Made by a program: the position numbers and the translations under genes | Notes under the pieces: generated by a model | What the model saw: only the letters and a program-made list of their open reading frames with translations | The model's database searches: none | What the model was told of the DNA's origin: nothing | Shown: piece by piece, positions 33,906 through 42,877 of the stretch | Position numbering within the stretch: position 1 is the stretch's first letter | Layout of the letters: every line of letters begins with the position of its first letter | Origin: Desulfobacteraceae bacterium Eth-SRB1 | Lineage (GTDB): Bacteria > Desulfobacterota > Desulfobacteria > Desulfobacterales > ETH-SRB1 | Direction of reading: 5' to 3' | DNA: 64,000 nt | Assembly: GCA_004193555.1 (NCBI GenBank) | Contig: RPGP01000001.1 | Location: forward strand, 1,042,790-1,106,789

Positions 33906-35219
33906 CTAAATTAATCTATCCGAATTTGTGTTTGTTTGATCTTTACAGGCAATATGTTCTAAAATTATATTTTTAAGTTTCTGATGAAGAATTGAATAAG
34001 AATAGTTACATCTGGCTATTTCATAGTTGTGATCAACCATTTTTTGGCGAAGTTTTTTATCTGTTAAAACCTTTTTTGTCAGGTTAAGCGCCCGTTCTGT
34101 AACATATCCATCAAGCTCTATTACAGAAAACCCTTTTGGCTTGATATCAATTGTGTATATTGAATATGAGTTTACAACTATCGGTTTGCGAAAATATATT
34201 GCCTCCAGAAAAGCATTGCCAAAACCTTCAAATGTAGAAGGATATGTGATAAGGTCTGCATGTGGATAAATGTCATTAAGAGTGTAAATTTTCTTCCCTG
34301 TTTTAGTATATCCCCGAAATTCATTAATAATGTCTGAAACAAAAACCGTATTAACATTCATCATCTTTGAATATTCCCGCACCCTTTGTTCGTAATCGTA
34401 GCCTTCATCACCGGAAGCGTGGGAAATCACCAGCTTGGCCTTCATGTTAAGACTGTGTACAAGCTCTATAGCATGTTCAATCCCTTTGCGCTTTACAACC
34501 CTTGTAGGCTGGAGAATAAAAAGCTCATCATCTTCTATGCCAAGAGACTCTCGAACATCCGAAGCATAATCGTCAACAGGAGCCGGCGGATTTTCAAAAT
34601 CCATTACATTGGGAATAATGGTTCCTGAAATGCCCGTTCTAAGGCTTAACTGGTTGGAAGCGGATGAGTTGATGACAATATGCTTGATTGACGGCAGATG
34701 GGGGGGGAATGCCATATTAATATATTCCCAGACTGCGCATATCTTAAAACATTGTCTTTCCCAGAAAAAATCGTGGTGATGGGCAATTACAGGCATCCCT
34801 GTTTCTGAAATCACCTCTGTAATAGCAATGCCAAGAGGGAGGTTTAGAGGAATTGCCAGAGCATTTTCAGGGATCAGAATATCTATTTTGAATCTATCTA
34901 TAAATTGATAAATATAATCTTTTAATTTCTGTTTAATTGTGTGAATTTTTTTTGTAATAAACCGGCTTCGCCCGGTTACGCCGAAAGCGTGCTTATGAAC
35001 ATCCCAGATATCTTTATGTTTGAAGTGCGCCAGCTCCGCAAGATATGAACATTCCGGAGGGCGATCAATCTCTCCGGCAAAATAAAAGCACCTAAGCCCC
35101 TCTTTTTCAAAAACATCGGCCCATTTTGCTATCTCAAGAGAAACGCCATCTGTCCCTGCAATTCTGGTCGAAACAAATCCAATGTTACGAGTCTTGCCGC
35201 AGGGCGTAAAAAAATTCAT
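33906..35219 (-). CDS. Glycosyltransferase, GT4-like
   Basis: The 437-residue protein is a GT-B type transferase. The N-terminal acceptor domain has IGFVSTRIAGTDGVSLEIAKWA. The C-terminal donor domain has QPTRVVKRKGIEHAIELV and THe E-x7-E-like segment TYPSTFEGFGNAFLEAIYFRKPIVV, typical of GT4 enzymes that use nucleotide sugars. The product is unknown. It lies upstream of the selenoprotein and is read in the same direction as the tag and DRTGG genes. Confidence 0.88.
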   Translation of the reverse strand: MNFFTPCGKTRNIGFVSTRIAGTDGVSLEIAKWADVFEKEGLRCFYFAGEIDRPPECSYLAELAHFKHKDIWDVHKHAFGVTGRSRFITKKIHTIKQKLKDYIYQFIDRFKIDILIPENALAIPLNLPLGIAITEVISETGMPVIAHHHDFFWERQCFKICAVWEYINMAFPPHLPSIKHIVINSSASNQLSLRTGISGTIIPNVMDFENPPAPVDDYASDVRESLGIEDDELFILQPTRVVKRKGIEHAIELVHSLNMKAKLVISHASGDEGYDYEQRVREYSKMMNVNTVFVSDIINEFRGYTKTGKKIYTLNDIYPHADLITYPSTFEGFGNAFLEAIYFRKPIVVNSYSIYTIDIKPKGFSVIELDGYVTERALNLTKKVLTDKKLRQKMVDHNYEIARCNYSYSILHQKLKNIILEHIACKDQTNTNSDRLI

Positions 35220-35230
35220 CCTTGTCTCCT

Positions 35231-35794
35231 TTATATCTCTCTATACCTGAAACAATCAACAATATGATCATTGACCATTCCAACAGCCTGCATAAACGCA
35301 TAACAGATTGTCGGGCCTGCAAATTTAAAACCCCTTTTTTTCAAATCAATACTTATAGTTATCGATTCATCTGTTTTTGAAGGAATCTCCTCCTGGGTTT
35401 CCCATGCGTTCTTTAGCGGCTTGCCGCCAACAAACCGCCAGATATATGTATCAAAGCTGCCAAACTCTTTTTGAACAGCTAAAAATGCCTTTGCATTTTG
35501 AACAGCCGCCTCAATTTTCAATTTGTTGCGGACAATTCCTTTATTAAGAAGCAGTTCTCTGATTTTACCTGAATCGTACTTTGCTATTTTATTATAATCA
35601 AAGCAGTCAAATGCTTTGTGGTAATTTTTACGTTTTTTCAAGATGGTTATCCAGCTCAATCCAGCCTGAACTCCTTCAAGGATAAGGAATTCGAATAATT
35701 TGCGATCATCATGTAACGGAACTCCCCACTCAGTATCATGATATGCAATATATAAAGGATCGGTGCCTGCCCATCTGCATCTTTGCTTCATCAT
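35231..35794 (-). CDS. tag: DNA-3-methyladenine glycosylase I
   Basis: The 187-residue protein matches Tag along its length: RCRWAGTDPLYIAYHDTEWGVP, LEGVQAGLSWITILKKR and RFVGGKPLKNAW, with zinc ligands near both ends (CRW... and H-x3-C). It removes 3-methyladenine from DNA to start base-excision repair. Its ATG overlaps the stop of the DRTGG gene upstream. Confidence 0.95.
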   Translation of the reverse strand: MMKQRCRWAGTDPLYIAYHDTEWGVPLHDDRKLFEFLILEGVQAGLSWITILKKRKNYHKAFDCFDYNKIAKYDSGKIRELLLNKGIVRNKLKIEAAVQNAKAFLAVQKEFGSFDTYIWRFVGGKPLKNAWETQEEIPSKTDESITISIDLKKRGFKFAGPTICYAFMQAVGMVNDHIVDCFRYREI

Positions 35795-36147
35795 TAACAG
35801 GATCCGTCAAGCCCCCTGAGCCCGTTTATGTATAGGCGCCCGCTTGCAACAAACATGGAACATCCAGTCAGCAAAACGGGTATGCCATAGGATTGTGCCA
35901 GATCCACGATGTGTTTATCCGGTTTTTTCCCTCTTACAAAAACAACAGCAACCACTCCTGCAACCCTGGCTGTCTGGATAACCTGCCCGGAAGTATCTCC
36001 TGTAAGCAGCACAGACCCTTCTGCCAGAGCAAGTTTTATATCATCCATCATATCGGAGCCGCCCGCGGCAACTACTGATTTGTCAAGATTATCATTTCCT
36101 GCAAAAACTTCTGCTTTTAATATGTCTTTTATCTCAGATATCTTCAT
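35794..36147 (-). CDS. DRTGG-domain protein
   Basis: The 117-residue protein (MKISEIKDILKAEVFAGNDN...) has the DRTGG fold, with the SVLLTGDTSGQVIQTARVAG and GIPVLLTGCSMF segments. The domain is found in phosphotransacetylase and in small stand-alone proteins near redox enzymes in anaerobes. Function unknown. The start at 36147 is chosen because the upstream extension to 36231 is AT-rich and lacks family likeness. Coupled to tag by a one-base overlap. Confidence 0.78.
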   Translation of the reverse strand: MKISEIKDILKAEVFAGNDNLDKSVVAAGGSDMMDDIKLALAEGSVLLTGDTSGQVIQTARVAGVVAVVFVRGKKPDKHIVDLAQSYGIPVLLTGCSMFVASGRLYINGLRGLDGSC

Positions 36148-36326
36148 TTTATTTATAATATAATGAAATGATTTTGTTTGGTATAACTTTCCATAATAAT
36201 AAGAAAATGTCAACGACATCGTCATTTGCAAACTCTACCAGGTTATTTTTTACAGAGCTCTTACCTTCTTGACTGTAAAACAAGTCTGAACTATCATAAT
36301 TATTCAGGCTAATAACCTAAGTAGTT

Positions 36327-36557
36327 ACGAATTATATTACTCAAGTTTCGCACCCTTTACTCTTTCCAAAGCGTTAGACGGTAAGGGCTAAAAATAAATT
36401 TTAAAGCGAAATATACTGCATCATAATCTATGTTGCACTTAGATATTGTTTACAAAATATAAGCAAATGATTTCGCTGTAAAAATGTTATTTTCAACCCT
36501 TACCGTCTTGATATTGATAGAAATCAAGGGTGCGAAACTTGAATTATATTATAACTC
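36327..36557. repeat. Large imperfect palindromic element (MITE-like)
   Basis: The left arm (36329-36412) and the reverse complement of the right arm (about 36470-36557) align over about 85 bases, sharing CAAGTTTCGCACCCTT, GACGGTAAGGG and AGCGAAAT. The whole 230-bp unit can fold into one long hairpin. It is AT-rich and contains no real gene. The punA promoter must lie in or after it. Confidence 0.75.
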
Positions 36558-36603
36558 CGGCGCCCTGATTTGTGGCAAAAACGTATTTAACAGGTTAACT
36601 ACA

Positions 36604-37428
36604 ATGAAAAATTATAAACAAAAAGCAGTGGAATCAGCAGAATTTTTAAAAACACAAATTGGTAAACTTCCTGAAATAGGGCTTATAGCAGGAACAGGTC
36701 ATGGGGAAAGCGCAGGCTCAATAAGGGTGTCGGCTTCTTTTGAATATAAAGATATTCCACATTTCCCCGTATCAACCGTTCAGAGCCACTTTGGAAAACT
36801 TCTCCTCGGAAGCATGCGGGGCAGGCAGGTTATTGCCATGCAGGGCAGGCTTCATCTTTATGAGGGATATAGCCCCGCAGAGGTTACCTTTCCCATAAGA
36901 GTAATGCAGGAGCTTGGCGTAAGATATCTGATTCTTTCAAATGCCTCCGGAGGCCTGGACCCTGATTTTAAAGCCGGAGATATAATGATTATTACAGATC
37001 ATATTAATCTTACAGGTGCAAATCCGCTTATCGGCCCCAATGAAGACAGTTGGGGTATCAGGTTTCCTGATATGACACGGGCATACGACACAAAGCTTGC
37101 ATCGATTGCTGAAAAAGCAGGAAAAGATACGGAAATTTCATTGGAAAAAGGTGTTTATGCCGGTCTGAAGGGCCCCTGCCTCGAAACACCTGCCGAAATA
37201 CGCCTTCTAAGAAGCATAGGCGCCGAAGCAGTCGGGTTCTCAACAGTACACGAGGTGATTGTGGCAGCGCATGCCGGGATGAAGGTCCTCGGTCTGTCAA
37301 CAATAACCAATGTACACAATCCTGAAAGGCCTGTTGAAACAACAATGGAAGAAATAATTGCCGTAGCAAAGGAATCTTCTTTAAAGCTTGCATCAATAGT
37401 AAATAATGTTATTGAGAATTTAACCTGA
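36604..37428 (+). CDS. Purine nucleoside phosphorylase (trimeric type)
   Basis: The 274-residue protein shows the PNP/MTAP motifs: LIAGTGHGESAGSI (phosphate site), the conserved MQGRLHLYEGYSPAEVTFPI, LILSNASGGLDPDFKAGDIM, GPCLETPAEIRLLRSIGAEAVGFSTVHEVIVAAH and STITN. It splits purine nucleosides with phosphate into base and ribose-1-phosphate. The ATG at 36604 gives the usual length; a longer frame from 36484 would start inside the palindromic element. Adenine deaminase nearby points to purine salvage. Confidence 0.93.
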   Translation: MKNYKQKAVESAEFLKTQIGKLPEIGLIAGTGHGESAGSIRVSASFEYKDIPHFPVSTVQSHFGKLLLGSMRGRQVIAMQGRLHLYEGYSPAEVTFPIRVMQELGVRYLILSNASGGLDPDFKAGDIMIITDHINLTGANPLIGPNEDSWGIRFPDMTRAYDTKLASIAEKAGKDTEISLEKGVYAGLKGPCLETPAEIRLLRSIGAEAVGFSTVHEVIVAAHAGMKVLGLSTITNVHNPERPVETTMEEIIAVAKESSLKLASIVNNVIENLT

Positions 37429-37435
37429 AAAACAT

Positions 37436-37585
37436 GGTGACCGTTCACGGTTTACAGTTATCGGTTTACGGTTGATCAAAACATATTAGTCAGAGGCTGA
37501 CAAAGATACCCCGTTTTATCGAAGCAAGCTTCGAGGACTTTCACCAGTAGAAATTTAAAAAACTGTGAACTGTGAACCGTGAACG
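37436..37585. repeat. Text-like repeats (CGGTTTACAGTTATCGG words, inverted pair)
   Basis: ACCGTTCACGGTTTACAGTTATCGG at the left and CTGTGAACTGTGAACCGTGAACG at the right end are inverted versions of one word family. The same words appear at 60390-60420 and 60538-60570. No gene is present. Confidence 0.6.
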
Positions 37586-37595
37586 ATTATAAAAT

Positions 37596-38381
37596 ATGAA
37601 ATTATTTGACACACATTGCCATCTTAACGACATGGTCTATGATAAAGATATTGATGCGGTTATTGAGCGCGCGCATGATGCCGGGGTAGCAGCATATATG
37701 GTCGTAGGAACAGACAAAACAAGTTCAATAAAAGCCGTTGCCCTGGCAAAATCCACAAATAATATTTATGCCTCTGTCGGCATTCATCCTCACGAAGCAC
37801 AAAGCTGCTCTGAATCAATCCTTGAGTGTCTGATAAATCTTGCTGAAAATCCCAAGGTTTGTGCATGGGGTGAGATCGGTCTTGATTTCAACCGTATGCA
37901 TTCACCACAGGATGATCAGGAAAAATGGTTTATAAGGCAACTTGAGATTGCCGACAAATGCAATTTTCCGGTTATCTTCCATGAAAGAGACAGCAAAGGC
38001 AGGCTGCTCGAAATAGTAAAATCCTGGCACAAAAAAGAAAAAAAAGGGGTCGTTCACTGTTTTAGCGGAAACAGGACGGAATTAGAGCAGTATATTAATC
38101 TTGGCCTTTATATCGGCATAACAGGCATTCTGACTCTAAAACAGCGTGGAGCTGATCTGCGCAGACTTGTGCGTTTAATTCCTCTTGAACAAATTCTTAT
38201 TGAAACTGATGCGCCATACCTGACACCTGCTCCTGAGAAAAACCGCACAAGACGGAATGAACCGGCATTTGTAAGAACAGTTCTACTCAAGCTGGCAGAG
38301 GTAAGAAATGAAGATCCTGAATATCTGGCATCTGTCACATGGGAGAATAGTTGCCGGCTGTTTAATCTCAAGAAGGTTTAA
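37596..38381 (+). CDS. tatD: TatD family metal-dependent deoxyribonuclease
   Basis: The 261-residue protein has the TatD motifs FDTHCHLND (metal H-x-H), GIHPHEA, WGEIGLDFNR, FHERDSKGR (ligand His), VVHCFSGNRTE and IETDAPYLTPAP. These enzymes are 3'-5' exonucleases or AP-endonucleases acting on DNA and RNA. It follows the purine phosphorylase in the same direction. Confidence 0.94.
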   Translation: MKLFDTHCHLNDMVYDKDIDAVIERAHDAGVAAYMVVGTDKTSSIKAVALAKSTNNIYASVGIHPHEAQSCSESILECLINLAENPKVCAWGEIGLDFNRMHSPQDDQEKWFIRQLEIADKCNFPVIFHERDSKGRLLEIVKSWHKKEKKGVVHCFSGNRTELEQYINLGLYIGITGILTLKQRGADLRRLVRLIPLEQILIETDAPYLTPAPEKNRTRRNEPAFVRTVLLKLAEVRNEDPEYLASVTWENSCRLFNLKKV

Positions 38382-38555
38382 CCCTAATTGAGCCAAAACT
38401 CATTACGCTCAACCCAACCTACCCAAAATCGAACTTTTCGTTCAAGCACTAATTATGTCATCCCCGAAAACCGCCCGAAAACCGTTAGATCAGGTGCGGC
38501 AATGTCATGTGTGCGAAATGTCCGAATTAAGAATATAGCGGGTTCTATACTCTTG

Positions 38556-40277
38556 CTAATCTGCAAAAAGCGGCACTATACAGAACTGCTTTACATCGAC
38601 AAGCCCCTTGTCTGTGATCTTCAGCTCAGGAATGACCGGAAGAGCCAAAAAGGACAGGGTCATGAAGGGGTCATTCAAGGTTGTTCCAAAATCTTGCGCA
38701 ACTTCAAGCAGTTTGTCCAGTTTTTCTTTCACAGCATAAACAGGTTCCTGAGACATTAGTCCTGCGACAGGAAGCGGAAGGGTGGCGCATATTTTACTGT
38801 CGCAGGAGGCTGCCAGACCTCCGCCCATTTTAATTAGAGCTTCTACTGCCGCTTTCATATCTTCATCATTTGTTCCTACAACTATTATGTTGTGAGAGTC
38901 GTGGGCAACACTTGACGACAGGGCTCCTTTCTTTAATCCAAAACCCCGGACAAAACCTTTTCCGATATTGCCCGACCCTGTGTGCCTTTCTACAACGGCA
39001 ATTTTTAAAATGTCCCTGGTAATGTCGGAAACAACCTTATTGTCGGACACTGCGACTTCTACAACACTCTGATTCGTTATTACCTGGTCAGGAACAATAT
39101 CGATAACTCTTAAAAACTTTGCCTGCGCCGGAATAGAAAAATCAATTTCTTTGTTGCCAATATTCCCAACATTCATGGACGGCTGAAAGGCCACGGGCTC
39201 CGGCTTTTTTATTTCCAGTGACATTTTTTCTTCCTGTGCGACCAGGATCCCGCCACAATAAACCTCTTCAATGCAGGGGCTGTGAAGGTCGGAAAAGACC
39301 ACCAAATCGGCGCGTCTTCCCGGACCAATGGCTCCAATATCGCTTATGCCAAAATAATTAGCAGGATTTATCGTTGCCATCTGAATGGCGATTACAGGAT
39401 CTATGCCCGCATGTATGGCCCTTCGAACCATTGAATCGATATGACCTTCTTCAAGAATATCATGCGGATGCCTGTCATCCGTACACCACATAATACGGCT
39501 TGAGGATTTTTCGTTTACAATAGGAATAAGGGATAATAAATTTTTAGCTGCTGTTCCCTCCCGGATCATTATATGCATCCCGGCATTAAGTTTTTCTTTG
39601 GCTTCTTTTGCTGTTGTGCATTCATGGTCGCTTGAAATTCCTGCCGCAATATATGCATAAAGATCTTTTCCCGTCAGGCCCGGTGCATGGCCGTCAACAG
39701 GTTTCCCGTGCGCTTTTGCCAGTTCGATTTTTCTTAATACTTCAGGGTCGTTATGTATTACTCCCGGATAATTCATCATTTCGGCCAGGGCAGCTATCCT
39801 GTCATTGCCCATAAAGGGGGAAAGATCATCCGCGTCTAATCTGGCTCCGGAGGTTTCCATATCGGTTGCCGGAACACATGAGGAAAGGGTGAAGTATATA
39901 TTCATGGGCTGGTTTTTGCTCGATTCAAGCATATAGTTTATTCCATCTACTCCAAGCACATTTGCTATTTCATGCGGATCGGCAAAAACCGTTGTAGTAC
40001 CGAATGGAATTATGGCCCGGGCAAACTCGGTGATACATGTCATGGAGCTTTCTATATGGACATGGGCATCGATAAAACCGGGGCTGACAAACCGGTTTTC
40101 CATGTCCACCGTCCTTTTTGCAGGATATGAGCCAAACCCAACGATATAACCGCCGGCTATCGCTATGTTGCTGTCAACGATTTCGCCGGAAAAAACATCG
40201 ACAATCCTGGCGTTAGTTAAAAGAATATCCGCCTCTTTTTCTGCCCGCGCCGATTTTATAATTTCATCAAGATTCAT
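38556..40277 (-). CDS. ade: Adenine deaminase
   Basis: The 573-residue amidohydrolase has the metal site FIDAHVHIESSMT (about 66-78), ADPHEIANVLG, DGHAPGL, SSDHECTT and MWCTDDRHPHDI, and the C-terminal segment with SVAHDSHNIIVVGTNDEDM. It converts adenine to hypoxanthine. The ATG at 40277 (MNLDEIIKSARAEKEADILL) is chosen over the longer frame because the extra 28 residues are not family-like. It is on the opposite strand to its neighbours and shares purine salvage with the phosphorylase. Confidence 0.95.
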   Translation of the reverse strand: MNLDEIIKSARAEKEADILLTNARIVDVFSGEIVDSNIAIAGGYIVGFGSYPAKRTVDMENRFVSPGFIDAHVHIESSMTCITEFARAIIPFGTTTVFADPHEIANVLGVDGINYMLESSKNQPMNIYFTLSSCVPATDMETSGARLDADDLSPFMGNDRIAALAEMMNYPGVIHNDPEVLRKIELAKAHGKPVDGHAPGLTGKDLYAYIAAGISSDHECTTAKEAKEKLNAGMHIMIREGTAAKNLLSLIPIVNEKSSSRIMWCTDDRHPHDILEEGHIDSMVRRAIHAGIDPVIAIQMATINPANYFGISDIGAIGPGRRADLVVFSDLHSPCIEEVYCGGILVAQEEKMSLEIKKPEPVAFQPSMNVGNIGNKEIDFSIPAQAKFLRVIDIVPDQVITNQSVVEVAVSDNKVVSDITRDILKIAVVERHTGSGNIGKGFVRGFGLKKGALSSSVAHDSHNIIVVGTNDEDMKAAVEALIKMGGGLAASCDSKICATLPLPVAGLMSQEPVYAVKEKLDKLLEVAQDFGTTLNDPFMTLSFLALPVIPELKITDKGLVDVKQFCIVPLFAD

Positions 40278-40462
40278 TTGGTTGAGCCCTTTATATGATA
40301 TTTTATTTAGATTTTTTACAAATTCATTACGATTTATATAGATGAAAATCGAAAATATCAATATTTTGGGTTGATTTCACAATGTTTCTTGGCAATTATA
40401 GATAATATGTTTTATGTTTCATACCTTTTTTTATGACTATGACGCTGTCTGTGTTTGTTCCG

Positions 40463-40500
40463 TGCCTGCCCCGTAGGTCAGGCTGATCGTACTGGGGTGA
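40463..40500. repeat. Dispersed 38-bp intergenic repeat, copy 2
   Basis: GCCTGCCCCGTAG, a variable centre, then GTACTGGGGT, as at 1103-1140. It lies in the 40278-40538 gap between divergent ade and the NuoE-like gene, which otherwise holds no gene. Confidence 0.5.
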
Positions 40501-40538
40501 GTCTGTGGCTAAAAACCAATTATATAAAGTGTAACATT

Positions 40539-40988
40539 ATGAAAAACACGATTAAAAATATTATCAAACCATATCAGGACGAAAAAGGAAGTCTTATACC
40601 AATACTCCAGGCTGTCCAGGAAAAAACCGGATTCATATCAGAGGATGCGGTTTCAGCGATCGCCCTGGAATTGAAAATGTCCGAACATGAAATATATGGC
40701 GTAGCCACATTTTATACACAGTTTCGATATACAAAGCCGGGCGATCATATGGTAAAGGTCTGTCTCGGGACAGCCTGTCACGTCAGAGGCGGCGAGCAAC
40801 TGTTGGACAGGACAGAAACAATTCTGAATATTAAGCCGGGGCAAACAACGCCGGATTCTGCTTTCAGCCTTGAGCGCGTCGCCTGTATGGGATGCTGCGC
40901 TCTTGCTCCGGTCATTGTTGTGGATAATAAGATATATCCAAATGTCACCGTTCCAAAGGTTGAAAAGATTATTTCCAAGAAGGAGTAA
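40539..40988 (+). CDS. NuoE-like [2Fe-2S] NADH dehydrogenase subunit
   Basis: The 149-residue protein begins with the helical domain (YQDEKGSLIPILQAVQEKTGFI) and ends in a thioredoxin-like domain. The four [2Fe-2S] ligands are in CLGTACHVRGG (about 80-84) and CMGCCALAPVIVVD (about 117-121). It is the 24-kDa-type electron carrier that pairs with NuoF. The start at 40539 is chosen because the upstream frame is the repeat. Two bases separate it from the NuoF-like gene. Confidence 0.93.
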   Translation: MKNTIKNIIKPYQDEKGSLIPILQAVQEKTGFISEDAVSAIALELKMSEHEIYGVATFYTQFRYTKPGDHMVKVCLGTACHVRGGEQLLDRTETILNIKPGQTTPDSAFSLERVACMGCCALAPVIVVDNKIYPNVTVPKVEKIISKKE

Positions 40989-40990
40989 AG

Positions 40991-42862
40991 ATGGATTTTG
41001 CTGAGATTCGAAAGAAAGCTATTGCCGGTTGGAAAGACCTGGTATCAAGCAAGACTCCTGTCATATATCTTGGCGCGGCAACATGCGGTCGTGCAGCAGG
41101 AATAGAAGCAGTAGCAGAAGAAATCAGAAAAATATCAAAGGAGCTCAGCCTGAATATACGTCTCGTGGAAGTTGGCTGCATAGGCCCTTGCTATCTTGAA
41201 CCTCTTATCTATATCCAGAAAAACGGATATCCGTCTGTCTGTTACGGAAAAATTACTCCCCGGAAAATCAAAAAGCTTTTGGAGGATTATCTTATAAATA
41301 ACGACCCAAGGCCTGACCTGGCTCTGGGAACATTAGGGGATGGCCAGATAAACGGCATCCCCGGGCTTTTTGAACATCCCATGCTTAAATATCAAACAAG
41401 GCTTGTATTAAGAAACTGCGGCATTATCGATCCGGAACAGATTGATCATTATATCGCAAGATATGGATATCTTGGCATTAAAAAAGCCCTTGGGATGAGT
41501 CCATCAGAAGTTATTGATGAAGTAAAGACTTCCGGCATCAGGGGCCGTGGAGGCGCAGGGTTTCCTACATGGAAAAAATGGGAGATCTGTCATAATGTTC
41601 AAAGTGACGATAAATATCTTATCTGTAATGCGGATGAGGGCGATCCCGGCGCTTTTATGAACCGCTCACTCCTGGAGGGAGATCCCCATGCAGTGCTGGA
41701 AGGTCTTCTCATAGGAGCTTATGCAATCGGCGCCAACCACGGCTATATCTATATCAGGGCTGAATATCCCCTTGCTATCAAAAGGCTGGAACATGCAATT
41801 TCTCAAATGAAATCTTACAACCTGCTTGGCAATAACATTCTTGGAAGCGATTTCAGCTTTGATATAAAGATAAAAAAAGGTGCTGGAGCCTTTGTCTGTG
41901 GCGAAGAAACAGCCCTTATTGCTTCTGTCATGGGGAAAAGGGGTATGCCTATGCCAAGGCCGCCTTTTCCCGCCATTTCCGGCGTTTGGGGGAAACCGAC
42001 AATTATTAATAATGTGGAAACGCTCGGGACCCTTGCCACGATAATCCGCAGAGGCGGTGAGTGGTTTGCCGGTTTTGGTTCAAAATTTTCTAAAGGAACC
42101 AAAACATTCTCCCTGGTAGGCAAGGTAAAGCGAACCGGGTTAATTGAAATTCCTCTGGGGACTCCTCTTAAAACAATTATTTTTGATATCGGAGGAGGGA
42201 CTTCAGGTGATAAGAAATTCAAGGCGGTTCAGACCGGAGGCCCTTCCGGAGGCTGCATTCCAGCCGAACTGATATCATTGCCGGTTGATTATGAGTCTTT
42301 AATGTCAGCCTACTCTATTATGGGGTCAGGCGGTATGATCGTCCTGGATGAAGATACATGCGTGGTTGATATTGCCAGCTATTTTCTTTCTTTTATCCAG
42401 GCTGAATCATGCGGGAAATGCTCACCCTGCCGGATAGGAACAAAGGTAATGCTCGATATCCTGGAAAAAATAAAATCCGGCAAAGGAGAAATGGCCGACA
42501 TAGACAAATTAATCAGCCTGGCTAAAACAATTAAAAAAGCTTCTCTATGCGGCCTTGGCCAGACAGCTCCTAATTCTGTTTTATCAACACTGCGTTACTT
42601 CCGCAGCGAATATGAAGCTCACATAATTGATAAAAGTTGTCCTGCCCTGGTTTGCAAAGACCTGATAAAATACACCATTTCCAAAGAAAAATGTGCAGGC
42701 TGCGGTATCTGCCGGGAAAAATGTCCTGCAGGCGCGATAACCGGTAAAAAGAAAAAGGCGCACATCATTAATGAATCCCTCTGTGTTAAGTGCGGGATCT
42801 GTTATCAGGTATGCCCTGCTAAATATGGAGCGGTTGAGAAGAAAACCGGTTTTTTGACGTAG
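40991..42862 (+). CDS. NuoF/HydB-like NADH-binding flavoprotein subunit
   Basis: The 623-residue protein has four parts in order. An N-terminal thioredoxin-like [2Fe-2S] domain (CGRAAG, CIGPC, 1-95) is followed by the NuoF core with NADH/FMN site GIRGRGGAGFPTWKKW and CNADEGDPGAF. The [4Fe-4S] site ESCGKCSPCRIGT comes next, and two ferredoxin clusters (CAGCGICREKCPAG, CVKCGICYQVCPA) close the C-terminus. The two extra domains are those of bifurcating-type HydB/HndC proteins rather than complex I. It oxidises or reduces NAD(H) through FMN. Confidence 0.94.
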   Translation: MDFAEIRKKAIAGWKDLVSSKTPVIYLGAATCGRAAGIEAVAEEIRKISKELSLNIRLVEVGCIGPCYLEPLIYIQKNGYPSVCYGKITPRKIKKLLEDYLINNDPRPDLALGTLGDGQINGIPGLFEHPMLKYQTRLVLRNCGIIDPEQIDHYIARYGYLGIKKALGMSPSEVIDEVKTSGIRGRGGAGFPTWKKWEICHNVQSDDKYLICNADEGDPGAFMNRSLLEGDPHAVLEGLLIGAYAIGANHGYIYIRAEYPLAIKRLEHAISQMKSYNLLGNNILGSDFSFDIKIKKGAGAFVCGEETALIASVMGKRGMPMPRPPFPAISGVWGKPTIINNVETLGTLATIIRRGGEWFAGFGSKFSKGTKTFSLVGKVKRTGLIEIPLGTPLKTIIFDIGGGTSGDKKFKAVQTGGPSGGCIPAELISLPVDYESLMSAYSIMGSGGMIVLDEDTCVVDIASYFLSFIQAESCGKCSPCRIGTKVMLDILEKIKSGKGEMADIDKLISLAKTIKKASLCGLGQTAPNSVLSTLRYFRSEYEAHIIDKSCPALVCKDLIKYTISKEKCAGCGICREKCPAGAITGKKKKAHIINESLCVKCGICYQVCPAKYGAVEKKTGFLT

Positions 42863-42877
42863 GAAAGGACGTTAACA

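Noticed and set aside
38388-38759. 123-residue plus-strand frame after tatD
   Set aside because: It overlaps the adenine deaminase C-terminus on the other strand, which is well conserved, and the unique part looks random.
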